From the NCBI GenBank assembly GCA_027943245.1, contig JANDJZ010000925.1:1-18874 (forward strand): 18,874 bases of DNA, in the 5' to 3' direction. The DNA comes from Acanthamoeba sp. SK_2022b. Its lineage: Eukaryota; Discosea; Longamoebia; Acanthamoebidae. A program made the position numbers and the translations under genes. The notes beneath the pieces are model-generated. The model was given only the letters and a program-made list of their open reading frames with translations, was not told the DNA's origin and made no database searches. Positions 1 through 7,444 of the stretch are shown one piece after another (the stretch's first letter is position 1; each line of letters begins with the position of its first letter).

Positions 1-167
1 GTTGCAGCGGCAATGCAAATGCACAGCAGGAGGACGAGATGAAATTGTTGGATGATTAGATCTGCGCGTGGGGGGCTGCGGCACGCACCTTTGAACTCAA
101 GAAACTTGCGAGCTAGGTCTTCGAATTGGTGATGCGGTTCGGTGCCGCTGCCGGCTGGCCTTTCCAT
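1..167 (-). CDS. 5' end of an unidentified gene running off the left edge
   Basis: On the minus strand an ATG at 167-165 opens a 26-codon stretch, MERPAGSGTEPHH followed by QFEDLARKFLEFK, that reads to about 89. There it meets AAAG followed by a GTGCGTGCC donor, the same donor type used by its neighbours. The rest (1 to about 88) looks like intron: it is pyrimidine-rich on the minus strand, and I see no convincing second exon before the window ends. The start lies 188 bases from the divergent profilin-like gene, so the two probably share a promoter. The fragment is too short to assign a family. The exon is an inference from frame, donor and position. Confidence 0.42.
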   Translation of the reverse strand, partial: MERPAGSGTEPHHQFEDLARKFLEFKGACRSPPRADLIIQQFHLVLLLCICIAAA

Positions 168-355
168 CCTCGGGAGTTTGAGCAATGAGTCTTTTGCTGC
201 AAGCGCTGGCCCCTCCAAGTGCTCTGCCCAATGCGGTTGCATTCATTCTTCAAATTTTTTTGGAATTACTTTAAGGTGGCGTTGGACGTGGGCAGGGGGG
301 CTTGTGTGGTGTGGCGCGGAAGTAGAAAATCAAACGAACAAATCAAGATCGACGG
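168..355. promoter_or_regulatory. Putative bidirectional promoter and 5' leaders
   Basis: This 188-base gap separates the initiator of the minus-strand partial gene from the plus-strand profilin-like start. It contains an AT-richer patch around 240-280 (ATTCTTCAAATTTTTTTGGA) in otherwise GC-rich DNA. I see no clear TATA box or known factor site. Its promoter role is inferred from the head-to-head layout only. Confidence 0.4.
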
Positions 356-1185
356 ATGGAGGCTTCGGGTAGTTCTGTGTCCTCCTCTTCGGGCGCCAAG
401 GGCGTGCAGGAACTTCTGGAAGCACACAAGGAGTGGTCCAGGGCTGTTGTCTATGACAATGAGGGCAAGATTCTTGCCTCCAACTTCGATGTAGATCTCA
501 ATGACATTGAGTACGTAGAAGCGAGTCCTACTTCTTCTCTCTCTCTTTTTTTGCCACCACGTTGTAGAGTAGGCCTGCAACCCCTGTCGTGCACTATTTC
601 AGGGATCTGCTTCCTCTCTTCAACGATGAGGAAAACGCCTTCAGATTTGGCATCGATCTGGGCGGCGAGCACTACGATGTGCACAGGTTTGTCTTTTCCT
701 CTGGCCCGGTTGTGCCGCGTGACTAGTGCACTGACCTGGTCGCTTCTGCCCCGCGCGTGCAGGTTCTACGACACGTTGGTCTATGGCAGGAAGGTGGACC
801 AGAAGACCGGCGACGGAATCTGCGTTTGCAAAGTGCGCTTGCCCGTCCGTGCCCTGCAGGCGGAAAAGCCTCTGCGTGTGGGGAGGTGATCGCTGCTGAC
901 ACGACTTTACGTGGTCTCTCTCTGTCTCTGTCTCTTCTGGGGCTGCTGCTGTCTGATAGACCAAGAGCGGGGACAAGGCCATTTTTGTGCTCATCACCTA
1001 TGCCTTCCCCACCCTCTCCGCCAAGGCCGTGCCCGATCTCCAGCAGTTCTGCAAAGCCCACGGTGCGCATCTCTCTCCTCGTTCTCCTTCAATGCTGGCG
1101 TCTTCAACTGTCCCCATCGCTGCCACAGTCTCCTGCCTTACCCTCCTCTCCCACTTGCCTCCGTCCAGTGGAGCCCCTACTCTGA
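356..1185 (+). CDS. Profilin-fold protein, divergent profilin-like, 140 aa
   Basis: There are five exons: 356-510, 603-686, 763-832, 966-1062 and 1169-1185 (423 bases, 140 residues), with phases closing throughout. The product has the layout of profilin: an N-terminal helix region, then a strand with AVVYDNEGKILASN, a core GIDLGGEHYDVHR, a strand with LVYGRK, then AIFVLITYAFPTLSAKAVPDLQQF, which corresponds to the last strand and the C-terminal helix. Profilins bind actin monomers, polyproline and phosphoinositides in the cytoplasm. This copy is longer at the N-terminus and far from classical amoeba profilins, so actin binding is not assured. The last exon codes only five residues (VEPLL) and is the least certain part. 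The start is the first ATG in frame, and its leader is purine-rich. Donors include GTACGT and GTGCGC. Confidence 0.72.
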
Positions 1186-1332
1186 AGAGCTTCTGCGTGC
1201 GCGTCTACCGGCCCCTCTCCTGTCTGCATCACATCTCTCGCTCTCCCTCTTTCTCTCTCGTTAGTCCCCCCCCCTTTTTTTTTGTTACACCCTCCCCGTG
1301 TTGCCCTCGAGGTTGGCGTGTGGCGGCAAGTA

Positions 1333-1338
1333 AATAAA
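1333..1338 (+). terminator. Poly(A) signal AATAAA of the profilin-like gene
   Basis: An AATAAA lies 148 bases after the stop codon, inside an AT-rich island (about 1330-1370) in GC-rich DNA. The same island holds TTATTT, which reads AAATAA on the minus strand. It lies just past the end of the convergent TRM13 gene and may serve that gene too. Confidence 0.55.
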
Positions 1339-1398
1339 AAAAATTATTTAAAATAAATCCAAAAACAAGTCGCGCGCTTGTGGTGGTACAGGCCCATT

Positions 1399-2683
1399 TC
1401 ACACAATGGGCACTGCGGGAGGGCCTCGTCGTCGTGTGGCGAGCAGCAGCGTGTTCTCGGGCGAGATGTCGGGGGCCACATAGCGCACCAGGCGCACCTC
1501 GAACCCGTGGTCCCGCAGGTAGAGCGCGCGCCCCATATCGAGGAGCTCTTTGCACTGCGTGCCCACGGCCTCCTTTTCTGCCCTGCTCAGCCGCACCGGC
1601 GCACTCGCCCCGTGCACCAACTTGGCGCCCTCCGCGTCTCCAACCTCCACGCTCGGGGGCTCCTCCTCCTTCTCCTTCTCCTTGTCCGCCGGCGGAAAGC
1701 CGCACACCGCCCAACTGCGCAACCACCCGCCGACCCCCGAGGCGTATGGGGAGTGAGCGACGATCTCAGATGGGGAGGGGAGGGGAGGGAAGGCGCGGTA
1801 ACCTGCTCATGCGACAGAGCACCTTGTACTCTTTCTCGCCGATGCCCATGCCCGCCAGGAATTCCTTGTCTTCGACGACGAGAGCGGGGAGAGTGCGTCA
1901 GCACCAGACAGGCCAACTGGTTTGGGGGGGGGGTGGCAATGGCGAGATGATGGAGCAACGCGTACTCAGGTAGGCGTCGTAGGTGCAACGGTGGTGGCAA
2001 CAGAGGGCGACAGCCATGCCCACCAGCTTGTCGCTGTGCTGGCCCAGAGTGCCCACGCTGCATCGGATCGTCAGCTGGCGGCGGAGAAGGAGAAGGGGGA
2101 GAGAGAGGAAAGAAGAGCGCCGAGGGTGAGACCTCCGGCGTTGAGGCTATTGGGAGGGGAACACAGCGGTGTGTGTGTGCGTGGGCTCGCTTACATCGGA
2201 GGCGGATCCGCAGATGTGCTTGGCTACCGACACCAGGGCGGAGACCTTGTCCAGTTGGGGCACTGCGCTCAGGTTGAGGTGCGCAATGTCCACGTTGAGG
2301 CGAGTGAAGAGGTCGCCTGTCCCCTGGCCCCACACGAACCGCCGCTCCGCCTAGGACCGCGACCCATTCCCTCCCCCCCCAGGTGAGGGCCTCCGATGGG
2401 CGGCGCGCAGGCGAGCGGCGGGCGTACCTTATGGCGCACGGCCTGCCGGTCGACCAGGATGTGCGATGACTGTGGGCAGCACTCGTGCAACAGATCGCTG
2501 AGATTGCCCTGCGGAGATGGCGTGAAGCGAGTCAGGCCACGCAACTTGCGCACGATCGAGGCGCGCGGGAAGGGGGCGGGGCGACCTTGCCAGCACCGAA
2601 CTCTATGAAGCAGGCCCCGTCGATCAGCAACCCCGCCGCGGCCATGTGCCCCAGGATCGAGCTAGCGTGCACACGCAAAAGGC

Positions 2684-2750
<67 letters not shown>

Positions 2751-3627
2751 CACACACATTGGCAACACTTAGATTCCGCTCAGCGCCGCACAATCATGAC
2801 TCTTTGGGGAGGTCTACCTTTGCTGCGTCATGTGCTTCACGCTGCAGGCACTGCACCACCACCACCACCACCACCGTCAGCGGCAAGGGCGCCACCCCCC
2901 CCCCCGATTCCCGAGGACAAGTGGTGTGCAAAAGGAGGGCCATGTAGTACATACCCCTTGGTGGGCGTGAAGTGATGCTCGCAAGGCGGATGGCGCAGCA
3001 TCACCGTCTCGAGGGGCTCGCGACAGTGGCGGGCGTGCGCGGTCCGCACCACGGCCACAAGGGCCTCCACCTCGTCTGCACGCATCGAAGCAAATATGGA
3101 TGGCGGCTGCTGCTTCCTCTTCTGCCTCTTCTGCTGAGGCTGCTGGTCACCTTCCCCTTCCCCTTCCCCTTCGCCATCCGCCGTCGTTTGAATTGCGAGT
3201 TCTACGCGAGACGCGGAGGTAGAGGAGACGGGCAGATTGATGTTGCGGCTAAAGTAGGGAGCACTCTCCGCTGCGGCCTTGCGCTGCGCCGCTGGACACT
3301 TGGCCACGTGCTGCTCCACCCGGTGGGCATAGCAGGTGCTGCCCGGCAAGCCCCCCCCCCCAAGCCACGAAGTGAGCAACCAAGCATTGAGAAGGAGGAG
3401 ATGGACAGACGGAAGTAGTACTGGTTCGGGTCGAAGGGGCACGGAATGCGTGGGCGACCGCCCACCACGCCCAAGTGGGACGGGCACAGCTGCTCTCCGG
3501 CAGCTGCTGGTTGGCGACATGCGCGGTCTCGCCCAACCAGCCAGTGCGTGCACTCTCGTACGGGAGAGGCCGTTGGTGCCCTCTCCGGGAGCGGGGCACT
3601 CTCTGGGCCCAGATTTGGTTCCATCAT
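1399..3627 (-). CDS. TRM13: tRNA:m4X (2'-O) methyltransferase TRM13, 475 aa
   Basis: There are nine exons: 3627-3422, 3338-2955, 2850-2818, 2661-2586, 2508-2428, 2350-2195, 2074-1966, 1869-1803 and 1714-1399 (1428 bases, 475 aa; human and yeast TRM13 are about 480). TRM13 methylates the 2'-OH of nucleotide 4 in the acceptor stem of certain tRNAs using S-adenosylmethionine. The N-terminus has the family zinc finger (C26, C37, C48, H51). It is followed by a CHHC U11-48K finger with exact spacing C63-x5-H69-x9-H79-x3-C83. The SAM-binding motif FIEFGAGK ends near residue 233, SVAKHICGSASD near 300-312, and the family signature ALCCHHRC at 335-342. RMSSWAVCGF and the conserved C-terminal helix (CKELLDMGRALYLRDHGFE) complete it. 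Exon 2 carries a GEGEGEGEG low-complexity insert. The third exon is only 33 bases. MM at the start leaves two possible initiators. It is divergent from the JmjC gene. Confidence 0.93.
2685..2758. repeat. (AC)n microsatellite in TRM13 intron 3
   Basis: An uninterrupted AC run spans about 2685-2749, followed by a broken CACACACA tail. It lies wholly inside the intron between TRM13 exons 3 and 4, and reads (GT)n on the sense strand. The acceptor CGCTAG follows it closely. Open frames through it encode only His-Thr or Cys-Val repeats and are not genes. Confidence 0.95.
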
Positions 3628-3732
3628 GCGATTTCTTGTTCCAAATCGAAATTAACAAAGATTTTCCCTTTGACAAAACGGTTTTTCAAACACAATAATA
3701 TTGCTAATCATTTTTATTTCACAATATTGCTC
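3628..3732. promoter_or_regulatory. Shared divergent promoter of TRM13 and the JmjC gene
   Basis: Only 105 bases separate the two initiator ATGs. The interval is sharply AT-rich against GC-rich flanks, and contains TTTTTCAAACACAATAATATT. It also holds a 9-base direct repeat, AATATTGCT at 3697-3705 and 3723-3731, the second copy ending two bases before the JmjC ATG. The spacing leaves no room for separate full promoters, so shared control is likely. The factor is unknown. Confidence 0.6.
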
Positions 3733-4267
3733 ATGCAAGATGACGAAGATCAAGCCCAACACATGCTGCGCCGCCTTGAGGAGTGCTTGGAGCAGCCTCT
3801 TGAGTGGGTAGAGCATGTGAATATGGACTCCATCACGGGGGGCATGGAGGATCCCGCTGTGCCTGTGGTCCTTAGCGGCGTGCGCTGGCCCGCGCATCAC
3901 GTATCCCACCCACCCGCCCACCATCGCCAGACAGTTGGGGCAGCGCGCTTGGAGTCGCTCATGGTTGGGGGGTGGAATGGGGAGGCCGCAGCTGTGGACG
4001 GTGCACTACGTGCAGCGGCGCGTGGACCCAACGGGCCGCGCGCTCGTGGACGTGAGTCGGTCGCGGTCGGAGCGCTTCCCCGATTTTAGCTTCGCGGCTG
4101 CAGACGAGGCCGAGGCCAATCCACTTGTCCGGCTGCCCTTCTCTTCCTTGGTGGACTACCTTGTCGGCCCGCCGCCCACCGGTTCTTCATCCTCCACTCC
4201 TCACTCCCCCCCCAAACCTATCCAGTGGGCGCGCCCTGCCGCTGCTCGTGCTGCAGGCTGAAGCGCG

Positions 4268-4332
<65 letters not shown>

Positions 4333-5336
4333 GTGTCGGGGTGCTGATGTTGTTGTGGTTGGGCGTGTGGTGGTGTGGCTCACCGTGGTAGATGAGTGGC
4401 TCTACCTGTCGGGCGACGCTGCCCATCTGCGCCACTGCGGGCGTGATGCCGGTCTGTTTGCGCCTCTCCTACAGGACATCCGCGTGCCCTCTCTGATCGA
4501 CCCGGGACGCCTCCTCACCATCGGCTTTTGGATGGGGCGCAAGGCATGTGCCCCTCCCCCCCACACACACACACAACCACCACCACCACCACCACCACCA
4601 CCACCACCACCACCACCACCACCACCACCGCCTCTCGCTTGCTGTGCGCGCTGCTGGGTATCCCTCCAACAACGCCCTCCCCCCTCCTATCCCCGATAGG
4701 GCACAGTGGCCCACATGCACTTTGACCGGAACGGGTGCCACAACATGAACGCCCAAGTGCGGGGCAGGAAGCTCTTCGTCCTGTTCCCCCCGTCCGAGTA
4801 TGCCAAGCTCTACCCTCCCACGGAGGCCTCGCCGCCGCAAGAGGGCGCCCGGGAGCTGCCGCGGAGGGGCCTGGGCCTGCTGCGCAACATGAGCCAGATC
4901 GACATACGCACCGTCCACGAGCCGCAGCAACGCGCCCGCTTCCCCGCGTTTGCCGGGGCACGCGGCGTGAAGGCCATCGTCGGCGAGGGCGAGATGCTCG
5001 TCATCCCCGCGTGCTGGTGCGCCCCGCCCGAGAGAGATTTGTCGACACGGTGGCATGCTCACGGGCGGGGCTTCCACGCGCAGGTACCACTTCGTGATGA
5101 GTCTCGACGACCTGAACATCAACGTCAACTTCTGGTGGAGGTCGGATCCCGCCGCTGGCTCCCCGCCTGGCCTTCCCGGTACGCGAGAGCTTCTCCCCCC
5201 CCGCGCGCGCCCGTCTCGCACAGGCCCCGACTGACTGACCCATTGCGCAACGCACAAAGAGGGGTTCCCCAACTGCGAGGAGGAGGACCCGCCGGCAACC
5301 CGGTCCACCACTCCGCGACCAGCGCGCCGTCGCTGA
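3733..5336 (+). CDS. JmjC (cupin_8) Fe(II)/2-oxoglutarate oxygenase, TYW5/FIH-like, about 332 aa
   Basis: The best model has six exons: 3733-3900, 3992-4181, 4392-4543, 4700-5016, 5084-5178 and 5260-5336 (999 bases). The iron ligands are visible: H177 and D179 in AHMHFDRNG, and H278 in PACWYHFV. The latter forms only after a 67-base intron is removed. NAQVRGRKLFVLFPP and NINVNFWW match the family core. Order and wording (VVLSGVRW, LWTVHYV, LPFSSLVDYL, EWLYLSGD, FPAF, GEGEMLVIPACWYH) fit the tRNA wybutosine hydroxylase TYW5 at least as well as FIH-1, but the substrate cannot be settled from sequence. The second junction is uncertain: acceptor 3934 would add 19 residues. The donor near 4182 could instead be 4248. 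Exon 3 appears to end at a GC donor. It shares a promoter with TRM13. Confidence 0.82.
4271..4331. repeat. (TG)n microsatellite in JmjC intron 2
   Basis: A pure TG run of about 30 units lies in the intron between exons 2 and 3 of the JmjC gene, sense (GT)n. The acceptor GTGGTAG follows at 4391. The downstream flank is itself G/T-rich, so this intron has no ordinary pyrimidine tract. Confidence 0.95.
4544..4699 (+). other. Probable GC-AG intron of the JmjC gene
   Basis: The flanking exons must join in phase 0 to give GFWMGRK followed by GTVAHMHFD, which matches the family. The only boundary that does this is AAG followed by GCATGT, a GC donor. The acceptor is CCCCGATAG at 4699. A nearby GT at 4548 would break the frame. 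The intron carries the CCA triplet repeat. Confidence 0.65.
4576..4629. repeat. (ACC)n triplet microsatellite
   Basis: About 18 ACC units follow a short (CA)n run at 4562-4575, inside the putative GC-AG intron of the JmjC gene. In one frame it reads polyhistidine and in another polythreonine. Splicing of the flanking JmjC core removes it, so I do not treat it as coding. Confidence 0.93.
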
Positions 5337-5374
5337 CTCTGCTGACGCACATGACAGTGTCTTCTTGCCGGTGT

Positions 5375-5447
5375 AGATATATATATATATAGAGAGAGAG
5401 AGAGAGTGTGTGTGTGTGTGTGTGTGCGTGTGCGTGTGTGTGTGTGG
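5375..5447. repeat. Compound microsatellite (AT)n(AG)n(TG)n
   Basis: Three different dinucleotide runs are joined end to end: AT about 5377-5390, AG about 5390-5406 and TG about 5406-5447 with GTGCGT interruptions. It occupies the convergent space between the JmjC stop (5336) and the augmin-like stop (5583). It is the only large microsatellite here outside an intron. No AATAAA is visible in this gap. Confidence 0.93.
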
Positions 5448-5582
5448 GAGAAGATTCCTCTTCATTGTGTAGCGTGTGTGTCCCAACCATCGCCAAACCA
5501 ATCATGGAGATCCTGGCGGCGGCGGTTGGCGTGTCGTTTCCAAAACGCACGCACGCATAACGCTTTGGGCGAGGCTGGCGTG

Positions 5583-6434
5583 TTATGGAAGCAAGTGAAG
5601 AGGGGGCTTGTGTCGCGTGAGCGCCAACGCCTCCCCATACTGCTGGCACTGGGTCAGATAGGAAGCCACCTCCAGCAGCAGACCCTGTGCAGCCACCAAC
5701 CGACGTCGAACGTTACTTGCACGGCCAAATTGGTGTGCGGGGGTTAGGCGAGGAAACCACCGTACCAAGGGAGGCGAGGCGCCACTCGCCGTAGGCGGGA
5801 GATCGCTAAAAGAACACACAGACCGCAGAGCAGACTGCAGGTCCGTCATCTCGCTCACCGCTCCGTTGAGGAGCGACGTCACGTCCCTGCTCGCATGACG
5901 TACTGAGTGATGCCAGCCCGCGTGGACAAGAGGGCGAGGGGGAACGTGCGGCGGTACCGGTGGTGCGCTGGTGGAGCCAGCACAAAATTGCCCGTGTAAG
6001 GCTGCTGCAGCTGCGCCACCAGCCCTGCTGCTCCCGACCGCTCGCATATGCGATCAAGCGACGTTGTCACAGCGGCTACGCGTTCCAGGCTCGCCTCTGG
6101 GGGAGCAAAAGAAAGGAGTGAGACCAGCATGCAGACGTTCGCGCAAGCAGTTGAGTGGAGTTGAGGGCCTACGTAGCGTCTCGGGGTTGGTCACAGCAGC
6201 AGAAGATGCTCTTTCCTTGGCCTCGGCAAGACGAACCTCCAACTGGACGAAGATTACACCAGCCAGCCTGAGCGGGAGGTTTGGGGGGGGGCGTACATCC
6301 AAAAGCTGTGTTTGTGCTGCTCGCATGCGGAGCAAGTGCGGCGTAAAGGACGCTTTTTCGTCCCCATCGATGGCGTTTGTGTTAGAGTACAAATCTACCC
6401 CAAGCGATCTTGCAAGACCGAGAGCCGCCTCCAT
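5583..6434 (-). CDS. Probable augmin (HAUS) complex subunit 2-like protein, 171 aa
   Basis: There are five exons: 6434-6297, 6242-6173, 6096-5958, 5886-5820 and 5684-5583 (516 bases), all phases closing. The start ATG sits in an ACCACCATGG context. The product is mostly helical. A central stretch, LQQPYTGNFVLAPPAHHRDVTSLLN and onward to DLQSALRS, matches by eye the HAUS2/Cep27 region that reads [20 protein letters not shown] in human, including hydrophobic spacing on both sides. HAUS2 is part of the eight-subunit augmin complex, which recruits gamma-tubulin to spindle microtubules for branching nucleation. The human protein is 235 aa, so this one is short, mainly at the C-terminus, and the last exon is the least sure. 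It is divergent from CDC27 with E2F-like boxes between them. The assignment rests on remembered family sequence and is tentative; the gene itself is well supported. Confidence 0.55.
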
Positions 6435-6466
6435 GGTGGTTGTGGTGTTTGGATTTCTGAATTGCG

Positions 6467-6510
6467 TTTTGGCGCCACCAAGCAAGATTTTTTTGGCGCC
6501 AAAGCAAGAT
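6467..6510. promoter_or_regulatory. Tandem E2F/DP-type boxes in the augmin-like/CDC27 promoter
   Basis: Two near-identical 20-22 base units lie at 6467-6488 and 6491-6510. Each begins TTTTGGCGCCA and ends AAGCAAGAT. The second contains TTTGGCGCCAAA (6492-6503), a perfect palindrome matching the E2F/DP consensus TTTSGCGC on both strands. They sit within the 112 bases between the augmin-like ATG (6434) and the CDC27 ATG (6547). E2F controls S/G2/M genes in animals and plants. Function here is inferred. Confidence 0.7.
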
Positions 6511-6546
6511 CTGACATTCGCCATTCCGGGTGCGGACGCTTAGGAG

Positions 6547-7384
6547 ATGGAAGGCGGATTATTGCTTGAGGGGCAGATGGAAATGCGAGGAGGTAAAGAC
6601 GAAGGCGACTGGCTGGGATCTACGGAGGCGGAACAGACGCTTCGCGATGCAGTGCTGTGGTCTTTGGAGCGAGGCCTTCTTGGCAACGGGACGTGGCTGG
6701 CGGAGCGCCTGTGGGCCCTGGGCCGCACGCAGGGAGCGCTGGGTCTGCTGGCCACCTGCCATCTTCGCGCCGGACGGGCAGCGCGGGCATACGCTCTCCT
6801 GCACCCCCACCTCCCACCTGCCAGAGACCTCGGGGGGGGCTCCGCCGTCCCAGCGCCAGGCCTCCTCTCCGAGCCCAACCGCTTCCTCTTTGCGCAGGTG
6901 TGCTTCCACCTCGGTCGTCTTAAGGAGGCTCACGACGCTCTCCTTCCTTACGCCACCGCTGTCCCGCCTCTTGGAGCCGCTGGCTTCTACCTCCTGGGCC
7001 AGGTCATGCGGTGCGTGAGGGCAGCCGTCGGCACGCGATATACCTCTCTCCTGCTCCTGGCTACTCACCACTGCGTTGTTGCCGGTTGGGGGGGGGTTGG
7101 TTGGTTGTATGGATGGGTGGGTGGATGGCGGTCAGACTCCAGAACCAGAGGGGGCGGGCCGTCGAGTACTTGCGGCGCAGCTTGGAGCTGCAGCCCTACC
7201 TCTGGTCGGCCTACGAGGCCCTCTGCGCGCTCGGCGAGGACATCGACGCTGCCGTCTTTTTCGCCTCCGCTGCGCCGGCAACCCCTGGGCTGTCTCCCGA
7301 CCACCCCGCCCCCGGCGAATGTGCTCTGCTCAGGTGCGCGCGCCACCACCCCTTTCCCGTCTGGCCGTCTTCACGCAGCACACG

Positions 7385-7444
<60 letters not shown>

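Noticed and set aside
3935..3991. A 34-base intron (3901-3934) in the JmjC gene that would keep 19 extra residues.
   Set aside because: It is in phase, but the 91-base intron ending at 3991 gives a more usual length and a better match to the TYW5-type WTVxYV segment. It remains possible.
4187..4435. Open frames encoding long His-Thr, Cys-Val or polyhistidine runs over the microsatellites (also near 2532-2772, 4528-4748, 7211-7867, 10577-11035).
   Set aside because: They are read-through of CA/GT/ACC repeats inside introns; flanking exons of recognised genes splice across them.
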